A stretch of 31,172 bases of DNA from a virus, in IMG/VR virus record IMGVR_UViG_3300010371_000088, positions 1-31,172 of that record, one strand, 5' to 3'. The position numbers were made by a program, and so were the translations under genes. The notes below the pieces were generated by a model. It was given only the letters and a program-made list of their open reading frames with translations, was not told the origin of the DNA and ran no database searches. Positions 15,284 to 24,400 of this stretch are shown here, one piece after another. How positions within the stretch are numbered: the first letter of the stretch is position 1; every line of letters begins with the position of its first letter.

Positions 15284-16015
15284 ATGGCCACCTCCCGACG
15301 CCGCAAGTGGACCGCTCAGGAGCGGGCTGCGCTCTCGGCGAAGCTGCGCGCCCAGCACCGCAAGATGAGCGCGGCTCAGAAGGCGAAGCTGCGGGCGTCG
15401 CTGAAGAAGCGGCTCGCCTCCATGTCGAAGGCGCAGAAGCACGCGCTCGCCGAGAAGCGCGTCGCCTCGATGCGCAAGCACCTCGCGGCGATGACGCCGG
15501 CACAGCGTGCCGCACGCAAGGCCGCGATGTCGGCGAAGCGGAAGGCGACGCTGGCGAAGCTGACGCCCGCACAGCGTGCCGCACGCAAGGCAAAGGCCTC
15601 GGCCGCGCGGAAGGCCGCGAACGCCCGCCTCACCCCGCAGCAACGCGCGTCCCGGGCAGCGAAGCGACACGCCAGCCTCGCAGCGCACCTGGCCGCGCTC
15701 ACCGCCGACCAGCGGGCCGCGCGCAAGGCGAAACGGTCGGCGATCGCCAAGCGGATCAACGCCGCCATGTCGCCGGAGAAGAAGGCCGCCCGCGCGGCCA
15801 GGCTCTCGGCGGCCATCAAGCGGCACAACGCGAACATGACCGCCGCGCAGAAAGCCGAACGGTCTGCGAAGCTCCGGGCCGCCCTGAAGGCGCACCCGCG
15901 TACCCACCACTCGACGAAGGGCCAGCACCATGCCGGACACCACTCCGCCGGCCAAGTCCGGCACACGACGCGCAGCCGCCGCAGCCGAACCACCCGCCGA
16001 AGCCGTCGTGGCTGA
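15284..16015 (+). CDS. Highly basic Ala/Lys/Arg protein of nine tandem repeats
   Basis: ATG 15284 follows the previous stop by one base. The 243-residue product is about half Ala, Lys and Arg. It consists of nine repeats beginning near residues 9, 28, 47, 70, 93, 116, 139, 162 and 185: two units of 19, then units of 23. Each starts with Trp/Met/Leu-Thr/Ser, two variable residues and Gln/Lys-Arg/Lys-Ala (for example TPAQRAARKA), followed by a Lys/Ala helix. Residues 206-243 are His-, then Arg/Ser/Thr-rich. The layout resembles the KAxAKK-type tails of histone H1, HU or NUMOD3-like basic repeats, so nucleic-acid binding is likely but unproven. The last 86 bases also encode the start of the next gene. 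Confidence 0.75.
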   Translation: MATSRRRKWTAQERAALSAKLRAQHRKMSAAQKAKLRASLKKRLASMSKAQKHALAEKRVASMRKHLAAMTPAQRAARKAAMSAKRKATLAKLTPAQRAARKAKASAARKAANARLTPQQRASRAAKRHASLAAHLAALTADQRAARKAKRSAIAKRINAAMSPEKKAARAARLSAAIKRHNANMTAAQKAERSAKLRAALKAHPRTHHSTKGQHHAGHHSAGQVRHTTRSRRSRTTRRSRRG

Positions 16016-16265
16016 GCCGGAGACCGCCGTCGAGGCGCCGGCCGCGGCCGAGCCGGTCGAGGACGACGCCCCGCCGCCGCCGAAGCCGGGCTGGTATCGC
16101 AACAGCGGCCCGGTCGACCTGATCGTGCAGCCGCACAACTACCCGTCGACGCAGCTGGAGCCGGGCGAGGCCACGTGGCTACCCGACGACCCGCAGCACC
16201 GCGACATCGAGCCCTGCGACGAGCCGCCGCCGGCCGCCGCCGACACCGCCGGGAGTGAGAAGTGA
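15930..16265 (+). CDS. Acidic Pro/Ala-rich protein upstream of the major tail gene
   Basis: From ATG 15930, with GAAGGG about eight bases upstream, the product is 111 residues; a GTG at 16008 would give 85 residues and avoid most of the overlap with the repeat protein. The N-terminal half is Ala/Glu/Pro/Val-rich and disordered. The centre has a compact motif, GWYRNSGPVDLIVQPHNYPS, followed by LEPGEATWLPDD, which looks like a small beta fold. The end is acidic. No family recognised. It overlaps the major tail start (GTGA). The choice between the two starts is open. Confidence 0.6.
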   Translation: MPDTTPPAKSGTRRAAAAAEPPAEAVVAEPETAVEAPAAAEPVEDDAPPPPKPGWYRNSGPVDLIVQPHNYPSTQLEPGEATWLPDDPQHRDIEPCDEPPPAAADTAGSEK

Positions 16266-17530
16266 CCACCGCCGTCTACCCCTCTGGAAAGCAGGCGGTC
16301 GCTGTCTCGGTGGAGACCGGGCCAGGCGTGCCGAACAACACGATCGCGGCCTGGGTGCCGGTCACCAAGTTCGACTGGAACGACCGGCCGACCTGGTTGG
16401 AAGACAAGGCGCTGCGCGGGTCGATGGCCGTCGACGCGTTCGGCATGGTGCTCGGCGTTCAGATCGGCGAGCTGACGGTCGAGGGCCCGGTCTACTGCGA
16501 CACGACCCCGTTCTTCGTCGCGAACCTGCTCGGCGATGTCACCACCACCGGCACCGCGACCACACCGACCGGCACGCTGTCGTCGTCGTCGATCGTCGGC
16601 GCCACCTCGGTGTCCTCGTCGGTGTCAATCCCGGCCAGCACCCTGATCCAGATCGACACCGGCAACCTCGCCGAGATCGTCACCACCTCCGGCGCCCCCA
16701 CCGGCGTCGGCCCGTACACCATCCCGGTCCCGGCGCTGACCAAGCCGCACGCGTCGGGTGTCGCTATCACCGCGATCCAGTCCACCGGCCCGAACCTGCA
16801 CGCGATCTCGCTGATGAACTCGGGCCAGGGCCGCGGCCAGGGCACGAACTCCTGCCAGCCGTCGACGCTCACGATCTCGCAGTACTACGGCCCGGCCGCG
16901 ACCTCCGGCGGGCGGCAGTTCACCTCGGTGGTGTTCACCGAGATTAGCTTCAAGTGGAACGCGGAGAGCGAGTTTCTGACCTGGACCGGTAAGGCGATCG
17001 CCTGGGTCTCGGCCATCCCGGCGACGTTGACCGCGCCCACCTACAGCACCGCCTCGCCGCTGCCGTCGTGGCAGGGCGTGCTGGGTTTGGCTGGCCCGGC
17101 CTCTGGCGGGACGCTGGTGAAGACGGTCGAGACCGCGGAGTACAACCTGAAGCGGACCGCGTCGGCGAAGTTCACCGGGCAGAACAGCCAGAACCCGTAC
17201 ATCATCGCGCGGGGCGACGTCAGTGCCGACTGGAAGTCGTCGTTCATCGCCGCCGACGAGTCGCCGCTGCTGTATATGCGGAACAACACGCAGCCTCAGT
17301 ACCAATGGATCTTGTCCAACGGGCTGTCCGGTGCCGCCGCGCTCGCGATGCAGGTGGACATGCAGGCCGCGGCATTCACCGAGGTCAAGCCGAACTTCGG
17401 CAAGGAGCTGATCGGCTTCGACGCCACCGGCAAGGCGATCATCAACCCGACGAACGCGGGCTACAGCGGCGGCATGTCGCCGATCAAGCTGACGTTCACC
17501 AACGCCATCGCAGCAGGGACCTTCGTCTGA
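16262..17530 (+). CDS. Major tail (tube) protein with inserted beta module
   Basis: 422 residues from GTG 16262, overlapping the previous stop. The first 90 residues (GVPNNTIAAWVPVTKFDWND, then KALRGSMAVDAFGM) and the later parts (SFKWNAESEFLTWTGKAIAW, SADWKSSFIAADESPLLYM) are beta-rich and fit a tail-tube protein. Gene order, immediately before tail chaperones and tape measure, supports this. Residues about 95-175 are Ser/Thr/Val-rich and look like an inserted beta domain related to segments in the connector and minor tail protein. Length is greater than simple tube proteins because of this insert. The stop overlaps the chaperone ATG. Confidence 0.8.
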   Translation: MTTAVYPSGKQAVAVSVETGPGVPNNTIAAWVPVTKFDWNDRPTWLEDKALRGSMAVDAFGMVLGVQIGELTVEGPVYCDTTPFFVANLLGDVTTTGTATTPTGTLSSSSIVGATSVSSSVSIPASTLIQIDTGNLAEIVTTSGAPTGVGPYTIPVPALTKPHASGVAITAIQSTGPNLHAISLMNSGQGRGQGTNSCQPSTLTISQYYGPAATSGGRQFTSVVFTEISFKWNAESEFLTWTGKAIAWVSAIPATLTAPTYSTASPLPSWQGVLGLAGPASGGTLVKTVETAEYNLKRTASAKFTGQNSQNPYIIARGDVSADWKSSFIAADESPLLYMRNNTQPQYQWILSNGLSGAAALAMQVDMQAAAFTEVKPNFGKELIGFDATGKAIINPTNAGYSGGMSPIKLTFTNAIAAGTFV

Positions 17531-18027
17531 TGAACAGCGGTCACAGCATGAACGGTGCCGTCGCCGCCGGCGGCACCATCCAGCTCGGCGACGTCCCGGC
17601 CCTGGAGCCCGGCCCGGCGCCCTACGTCCAGCCGCATCCGCTCGGCGCCGTGCCCGCGCACGCCGCGTTCCCGGCCGCCTCGCCGATCCCGGTCCCGGCC
17701 CCGAAGACGCACACGCTGCCGTCGGGCCACACGGTCTCGTTCGCCAGCCCGCGGATCCTGACCCGCGGTCAGCGACACCGGCTGATCGAGATCGACAACG
17801 GTTACCCCACCGTCAACGCGATTCTCACGTGGCTGGTGACCGACTGGTCCTACCCCTTCCCCATCCCGTCTGCGGACGCCGCGTCCCTGGATCTGATCCC
17901 CGGCGAGGACGAGGACGCCCTGACCGTGCTGGCGTGGCCGCCAGTCCAGGCTCTGCTGTTCCCGAAGGCGCCGACCCCGGACGACCACGCCGACGAGACG
18001 TCCCCTACCGCGCCCTCCGGCGCATAA
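17530..18027 (+). CDS. Tail assembly chaperone, short form (G-like)
   Basis: 165 residues from ATG 17530, overlapping the tail gene stop. The N-terminal half is Pro/Ala-rich; the second half has THTLPSGHTVSFASPRILTRGQ followed by helices and an acidic end. Its position between the major tail and tape measure genes, its size, and a second open frame overlapping its end identify it as the first of the paired tail assembly chaperones. These chaperones coat the tape measure during tail growth. The protein itself has no other diagnostic motif, so the call depends on context. Confidence 0.75.
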   Translation: MNSGHSMNGAVAAGGTIQLGDVPALEPGPAPYVQPHPLGAVPAHAAFPAASPIPVPAPKTHTLPSGHTVSFASPRILTRGQRHRLIEIDNGYPTVNAILTWLVTDWSYPFPIPSADAASLDLIPGEDEDALTVLAWPPVQALLFPKAPTPDDHADETSPTAPSGA

Positions 18028-18236
18028 GGGCGGCGCTTGAGGGAGGAGACGGCGCCAAGAACATCAAGTGGCCCGACGGCGACCCGTGGCGGGACGTAGC
18101 CGACTACGGCTGGTGGCTCTGCCGCCACGGGCTTTCGCCGCAGCAGGTCGATGAGATGCCCGCGTGGCTCGAGGTGCGGTTGGTGTCGTACACGCAGGTC
18201 TGGGACGAGGTAGTGGCCGAGAGGAGGCAGGGCTGA
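17967..18236 (+). CDS. Tail assembly chaperone -1 frameshift extension (GT-like)
   Basis: This 89-codon stretch is in the -1 frame relative to the preceding gene and lacks an ATG or GTG start for its first two-thirds (the first ATG is near 18157), so it is probably made only as a fusion after a ribosome slip, giving about 235 residues in all. The best visible slip candidate is CCCGAAG at 17961-17967, read CCG AAG in frame and CCC GAA after slipping. This is not a perfect X-XXY-YYZ site, and the exact position is uncertain. The encoded part (DYGWWLCRHGLSPQQVDEMP, then a charged helix ending in RRQG) resembles chaperone T domains. Its stop overlaps the next ATG. Confidence 0.65.
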   Translation, partial: GADPGRPRRRDVPYRALRRIRAALEGGDGAKNIKWPDGDPWRDVADYGWWLCRHGLSPQQVDEMPAWLEVRLVSYTQVWDEVVAERRQG

Positions 18237-18679
18237 TGGCGGGAACAGTGTCGCTGGCGTGGCACGGCGTGTCCGAGTGGAACGCCGCCATGGAGCAGCT
18301 GGTCGTCCGTGCGAACAAGGCGTGTGAGCGCGGCGCGAACAACGCGGCCAAGCTCGTCGCGACCGAGACTAAGAAGAAGCTGACCACAACCACGCACCGC
18401 AAGGGCACGCCGACGCCGTCCCGTCCCGGACAGCCGCCGTCGCTCGTGACCGGCACGCTACGCCGCGGCGTCATCATCGTGCCGGCCAAGCCGGTCGGCG
18501 GTACCGCATGGGCATCCCAGGTGGGGCCGACATCGGTCTACGCGCGCGTGCAGGAGCTCGGCGGCGACACTGGCCGCGCCGTGCTGCCGGCCCGCCCGTA
18601 CCTGGCTCCGTCGGTCGACAAGCTCATCGGCGACGGCAGCCTGTGGGCGGCGTTCGCGTCCGGTTGGGACCGGTTCTGA
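18236..18679 (+). CDS. HK97 gp10-like tail-completion / minor head protein
   Basis: 147 residues from ATG 18236, overlapping the previous stop; its own stop overlaps the tape-measure ATG. The sequence contains TPSRPGQPPSLVTGTLRRG, a stretch VYARVQELGG, and LPARPYLAPSVDKL. Together these are the signature of the HK97 gp10/SPP1 gp16-type family that joins head and tail. Such genes normally precede the major tail gene, so a place between the chaperones and the tape measure is unusual. No charged catalytic set is visible, so it is structural. Confidence 0.82.
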   Translation: MAGTVSLAWHGVSEWNAAMEQLVVRANKACERGANNAAKLVATETKKKLTTTTHRKGTPTPSRPGQPPSLVTGTLRRGVIIVPAKPVGGTAWASQVGPTSVYARVQELGGDTGRAVLPARPYLAPSVDKLIGDGSLWAAFASGWDRF

Positions 18680-21405
18680 TGGGCCTGGGTCTGTTGCCGC
18701 CGGTCGTGGCCGAGCTGATGATGGATCTTCACCAGTTCAAGGCTGGCGCCGATGAGGCCGAAGCCAAGTTCGGCGGCTTGAAGGCGTCGGGCTCGGCCGC
18801 ATTCGACAAAATCGGCAAAGCGACCGTGCTGGGTGTCGCCGCCATCGGCGTCGCCTCGATCAAGATGGCGTCCGACTTCGAGACGCAGATGACGCGGCTC
18901 TACACCGCCGCCGGCGCCCCGAAGGCCGCGGTGCAGAACGCCTACGGCACGGTACTGAAGCTCGGCGACGCCGTCGGCCAGACCGGCACCGCCATGGCCG
19001 AGGCGCTGTACCACCCGGTGTCGGCCGGCCTGGACCTGAACACGTCGCTGGAGGTGGTGAAGTACAGCGCCGAGGAGGCCGCGATCTCGGGCGCGAACCT
19101 CGACGACACCACCTACTCGCTGTCCAGCGTGATGAAGGCGTTCAATCAGAACGCCAGCGAGGCCCACACCACCATGGCCCTGCTGAACGCGATCGTCGGC
19201 CAGGGCGACATGACGTTCCAGGACTTCAACCAGTCCGTGTCGAACTGGGCCCCGACCGCGGCGCAGATGGGCATCTCGGTGCAGTCGATGGGTGCGGCGC
19301 TGGCCTACCTCACCGACCGCGGCAACAGCGCGCAGGAGGCTGCGACCCGCGTCACCATGGGCCTGACGATGATGGCCTACCCGTCGCAGAAGGCGGCGAC
19401 GATGCTTAAGGGCCTCGGCGTCGCCACCTCCGACGTCTCGGCGTCTTCGCAGGCGTTCACGTCGGTGATGCAGAAGACCGGCATCACCCAGAACCAGCTC
19501 GCTGAGGACCTGAAGAGCCCCGACGGCATCTACGTCGCGCTGAACCACCTGAAGACGGCGCTGTCGAACGCCGGCGTCTCCGCGACCGAGGCCGACTCGA
19601 TCATGTCGCACATCTTCGGCGGCGGCCGATCGGACAAGGCAATTCTGTCGCTGATGCAGAACCTCGACGGCCTGAAGACGAAGTTCACTGACATCGGCGC
19701 CGCGAGCAACACCTTCGACCAGTCCTGGTCGGATGCGCAGCAGACTTTCTCCTTCAAGATGAAGAAGCTCGGCGCGGACATCGAGAACGTCGGCATCTCC
19801 ATCGGCACCAAGCTGATCCCGATGGTGGAGGCCGGCGTCGGCTGGTTCGCCAAGCACAAAGCGGCGACCGAGGCGCTGGCCGCCGTCATCGGCGGACTGC
19901 TCACCCTGTCGGTACTGAAGTTCGCGCAGACCCTGACCACCACGTTCCTCGCGGCCATCGGGAAGGCCATCACCGGGGTCAAGGCTTTCGCGACCGCATC
20001 CACGACGGCGGCAGTCGAGGCGGACGGTGCCGCCGCCGCGTCGGTGAAATGGTCCTCGGCCCTGGGGAAGGGCATCCCGATCATCGGTGCTGTCGCGCTT
20101 GGTGCGCAGGCGCTGGCCGGCTGGGTTCAGCACCTTGGCGAGAAGAGCGTGGACTCCGCCGCCGAGATCAACAAGATGAACACCGAGCTGCTGAACATCG
20201 CGCAGAGCGGATCGGCAGCGAACACGAACTTCGCCCAGCTCGCGATCACCGCCACCAAGTCCTCGGCCCTGAAGGACCTTTTCAAGCCGATCGACGCCAG
20301 CCTCGCGCAGCTGGTCCAGGGCGGGAATCTCCAGACCGCTCAGAAGGACATCGCCGCGATCGATGCCCAGCTGAAGGCGGCCGGTCTGTCCACCGACGCC
20401 TTCCACAACTCGCTGTCGAAGTTCTCAGACGCGGCTGGCGCCTTCGTCGTCCAGCAGCGGGCCAACGCCCTGGCAACCGGCGGCGCCACGGCGGCCACCG
20501 ACGCCAACACCGCGGCGATGGGCGACGCGACCGGCGCCATGAACACGGCCACCGACGCGGCGAACAGCACCGCCGATGCGATCAACGCCGTGGACGACGC
20601 ATTCACGCAGCTCTCCGGCAACATCTCCTCCTCCGGGATGCTGCACGAGTTCCAAAAAGATCTCTTGTCGGTCAAGGACACCCTGGACCAGAACGGCAAA
20701 TCCTTCAACGACAACAGCCTCGACGGGCTGAAGAACGAGGAGGCGTTTCGCGCCGCCGCGCAGGCGATCTCGGAATACCGCGATGCCCAGGTGAAGAACG
20801 GCGTCACGACGGATGCCGCCAACAAGACCGCCGCCGATCAGGCCGGGCAGCTGATCAAGGTGTGGGAGCAGCTGACTGGCAATAAGAAGGCTGTTGATGC
20901 CTACGCCACGAGCCTCGGCTTGGTCCCGAAGAACTTGTACACCGACGTCACCGTGAACATGGCGCAGGCGCAGGCGGCGTTCAACCAGTACCAGAACGAC
21001 CTGGCCAGCATCACCGGCGACACGTCGCACGCCTACACGCACAAGGCCGGCGGCGGCCTCGTACGCGGGGCGGGAACCAGCACCTCCGACAGCATCCCGG
21101 CGATGCTGTCCGACGACGAGTTCGTGGTGAAGGCTGCGGCGGTGCAGCAGTACGGGGTGCCGTTCCTGGACTCGCTGAACTCCGGTACCGCCCCGGCAGC
21201 TGCAGCGATGTCCGCGCCCGCCTACAGCGGCGGCTCGGCCTACGGCGGCTTCACAGGCCCCGGCGGCTTCAACAGCGCCGCACCCAACATCTACATCTAC
21301 CTCGACGGGCAGGAGCTGTCCGGGGCGATGCGCACCGCCACCCTCCAGTACGACAACCGGAACAGCGGCAATGGGCTGGGCCTGACCGGGGGCGGATTCC
21401 GGTGA
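18679..21405 (+). CDS. Tape measure protein
   Basis: 908 residues from ATG 18679, overlapping the previous stop. Residues about 5-60 contain MMDLHQFKAGADEAEAKFGG and a hydrophobic helix, followed by the TP901-like core (SASSQAFTSVMQKTGITQN, SATEADSIMSHIFGG). A central hydrophobic stretch (about 380-440, GWFAKHKAATEALAAVIGGL) and Ala/Thr/Asp-rich coiled segments follow. The C-terminal 150 residues are Gly/Ser-rich with GGGLVRGAGTSTSDS. The length predicts a tail of roughly 130-140 nm, using the usual 0.15 nm per residue. No lysozyme or peptidase domain is visible. It overlaps the next gene (GTGA). Confidence 0.92.
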   Translation: MGLGLLPPVVAELMMDLHQFKAGADEAEAKFGGLKASGSAAFDKIGKATVLGVAAIGVASIKMASDFETQMTRLYTAAGAPKAAVQNAYGTVLKLGDAVGQTGTAMAEALYHPVSAGLDLNTSLEVVKYSAEEAAISGANLDDTTYSLSSVMKAFNQNASEAHTTMALLNAIVGQGDMTFQDFNQSVSNWAPTAAQMGISVQSMGAALAYLTDRGNSAQEAATRVTMGLTMMAYPSQKAATMLKGLGVATSDVSASSQAFTSVMQKTGITQNQLAEDLKSPDGIYVALNHLKTALSNAGVSATEADSIMSHIFGGGRSDKAILSLMQNLDGLKTKFTDIGAASNTFDQSWSDAQQTFSFKMKKLGADIENVGISIGTKLIPMVEAGVGWFAKHKAATEALAAVIGGLLTLSVLKFAQTLTTTFLAAIGKAITGVKAFATASTTAAVEADGAAAASVKWSSALGKGIPIIGAVALGAQALAGWVQHLGEKSVDSAAEINKMNTELLNIAQSGSAANTNFAQLAITATKSSALKDLFKPIDASLAQLVQGGNLQTAQKDIAAIDAQLKAAGLSTDAFHNSLSKFSDAAGAFVVQQRANALATGGATAATDANTAAMGDATGAMNTATDAANSTADAINAVDDAFTQLSGNISSSGMLHEFQKDLLSVKDTLDQNGKSFNDNSLDGLKNEEAFRAAAQAISEYRDAQVKNGVTTDAANKTAADQAGQLIKVWEQLTGNKKAVDAYATSLGLVPKNLYTDVTVNMAQAQAAFNQYQNDLASITGDTSHAYTHKAGGGLVRGAGTSTSDSIPAMLSDDEFVVKAAAVQQYGVPFLDSLNSGTAPAAAAMSAPAYSGGSAYGGFTGPGGFNSAAPNIYIYLDGQELSGAMRTATLQYDNRNSGNGLGLTGGGFR

Positions 21406-24400
21406 GCATCGCCGCGGTCCCCGCGATTTTTTACGAGTTCAGCTTCAACGCCGACCCGAACCAGGCGACGATCCCGCCACTGTGGACCGACCTGTCGTCG
21501 CGGGTCCAGTACGGCTGGACACTCGAGCGGGGACGCCAGTACGAGCTCGACATCAACGAAGCCGCGCTGTGGAAAGTCGAGCTCGCCAACACCGACGGCG
21601 CCCTGGACCCCGGCAATACCGCCTCGCCGTACGCGCCGAACATCCTGCCCTACCGGCCGTGCAGGATCCGCGTGGTACTCGGGAACAATCTGCTCCCGCC
21701 GGATGTGGCCTCGGCGGGCGAGTGGTCGCCGCTGGCCGCCGGCCCGGCCCCGGCGAACACCGGCGTCACAGCGTTCGGCAACGGCATTGCCACGATCGCG
21801 TCCGTCGGCGCGTCTGCGTATCAGGGAACCCGCGTATGGGCCACGACGGTCCCGGCGGCCACACCGGGCGCCGACCTGCTCGACTTCGCGGTGCCGACGG
21901 TAACCGCAGGCCAGACCTACACCTTCACTGCGCAGACCCAGGCCACCACCAGCGGACAGAACCCGGCCACGTATGTGGCGATCGGCTGGGTCGGCACCGG
22001 CGGCACGGTGCTGTCCACGACTTCCGGTTCGCCTTCGACGCTGACTGGCGGCGCCGGCACCTGGACGCAGCTCACGGTGACCGGCACAGCCCCGGCCGGC
22101 ACGGTCGCCGCTCTGCTGCGCGTAGTCACCACCACCACCCCGTCCGCACCGAGCACCGTCTGGTGCGACGGGCTCCAGCTGGAGGCGCGCGGCTACGCCA
22201 CCCGCTGGCAGATGCCGTGGGCACCAGGCGTGAACTTGTTGCCGAGGAACATCGCCACCGGCACTGAAACCATGGCGGCCACCGATTCGGCCAGCAACTG
22301 GTTCTACCCGAACACCGGGACAGTCGCGCAGGCCGTCAACCTGGCGGCGGCCCCGTCCGGGCAGACCACGGCACTGGCATGGAGCGCCCCGGCCGGCTCC
22401 ACGTCGCTGTATGCGCTGTACCTGGGCGTCAACCAGGCGCAGACGATCGGCCCGGTCGGGGACTGCGTCCAGGTCACGCCCGGACAGTCCTACACCACGT
22501 CGATGTACCTGACCCGGTCCGGCCCGGACGCCACGGTGAACATGGGCGTGACGATGCAGTTCTTCAACTCCGCCGGCGTCTCTGTGGGGACGGCCGGTGG
22601 CGGTAGCACCACCGTGCCGACGTCCGGCTGGGTGCGGGCGACCGCCAGCGGTACCGCGCCCGCCGGGGCCGCGTGGGCGCGACCGTTCCTCACCTTCACT
22701 ACCGCCACCATCACCGGCACCGAGGTCATCAAGGCCACCGGATTGCAGGTCGAGGCCGCGGCATCGGCGTCGACGTGGGCAGACCCGGGCCCGGCCACGT
22801 TCCTGTTCACCGGCCTGGTGGAGCGGTTCCCGCGCACCTGGTCGGACCTGAACTCGACCTACGGCACCAGCCGGCTTCAGTGCGTCGATGCCACGGCAGC
22901 GCTGTCTCAGCTGCCTCTGGCGGCGCCGTTCATCAACGAAGTGCTGCTGATGGGGCCGAACTTCTTCTACCAGCTGGCCGACGCGGCAGGCTCGACGGCG
23001 TGTGCGGACTCGGCGGCCCGCCGCGTGTCAGCGCCGATCGAGAACTCGCCCTACGGAGTCGGTTCGCTGACGCTCGGATCCTCGGTCACCTCGAACACGG
23101 CCGGGTCGGCGTTCACCGGCACGCAGGGCCCGGTCGCCACGTTCAACAACAACCCGGGCAGCAACCCGAGCCAGCAGCCCGAGACTTTCATCTCGCTGCA
23201 CAAGACCACCGTCACCGCGGGACCGCCGAACTCCGGGCCCTGGACCCGAATGATCGCCTTCCGGGCCTCGGCCATCCCGCCGTCCGGCGGCGGCTACACC
23301 ATCTGGAACTCGTCGTCGGTCAACAACCTGCCGGGATCCTGCTCATTCTCGATCAGCAACACCACCGGTGCGCTGTTCGTGTCGTACCACGACGGCGCCG
23401 GCGCGCACCTGTCGTACATCGGCGGGTCCTCGATCTGCGACGGGAACTGGCACCTGATCGGGATGAGCGTCAACCCGACTAGCGGCGCGGGCTCAGTGTG
23501 GCTCGACGGCGTCCAGGTCTCCACCGGCACGGGCTTGAGCACCCCCGGTTTCATGCCAGTAGATACCGTCGGGGCCTACGCCATTCCGCCGCTGAGTATC
23601 TATCAGCAGGGCTTCGTCGGCGACATAGCTTTCGCGACGGAGTTTTCGTTCGTCCTGTCCAGCACGCAATGGTCCACCCTCTACAACTCCTGGCGCAGCG
23701 CCTCTACCGGAGAATCCAGCGGTGCCCGCTACGGCCGGGTGCTGTCGTGGATCGGCTGGACCGGGCCAACGTCGATCGCGTCCGGGTCGACGCAGTCGAT
23801 GGGGCCGGCCACGGACCTGACCGGCCTGACGCCGCTGGATGCGCTGAACGCGATCGCCGCCACCGAGAACGGCGACTCATACGTGTCCGCATCGGGAGTG
23901 TTGACGTTCAGCGCCCGGTCGGCGCTGTACGGGGTGCGGACGCCTCAGGTCGTCTTCGGTGAGAACCTACCGTCCGGTAACGCCGGGGAGTGGCCGACCG
24001 AAATCGGGTCCCTGGACTTCGACCCGGCGCACCTAGCGAACATCACGCAGGTCACCCAGTACGGGGGCTCGCTCTACACCGGCCTGGACGCCACCAGCAT
24101 CCGCCGCTACTACAGCAGGCTATATCAGCGCACCATCAACACCACCTCCGGCGCCGAAGCGCAGGACGCCGCGAACTACCTGACCGGCCAGCTGAAGGAC
24201 CCGAAGCAGCGGGCAAACGTGATCCGCATGCACCCGTCGGCGATCATCGGGCTGTTCCCGGTGCTGGCGCAGGTCGACAAGAACGTGCGCATGCGCCTGA
24301 TGAAACGCCCGAACGGCGCGCCCGCGACGCAGCTCGACGGCTTCATCCAGCGCATCGCCTGGACCTGCTCGCCGGAGTCCGACTTCTACGTGGAGTACCA

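Noticed and set aside
15284-15900. DNA-level tandem repeat as an origin or attachment site
   Set aside because: The repetition is at protein level, with DNA units too diverged to act as binding iterons; coding is the simpler explanation.
18538-20406. Minus-strand open frame of 622 codons opposite the tape measure
   Set aside because: Antisense shadow: Arg/Gly/Val-rich, no ribosome binding site, no domain; the plus strand has clear tape-measure motifs.
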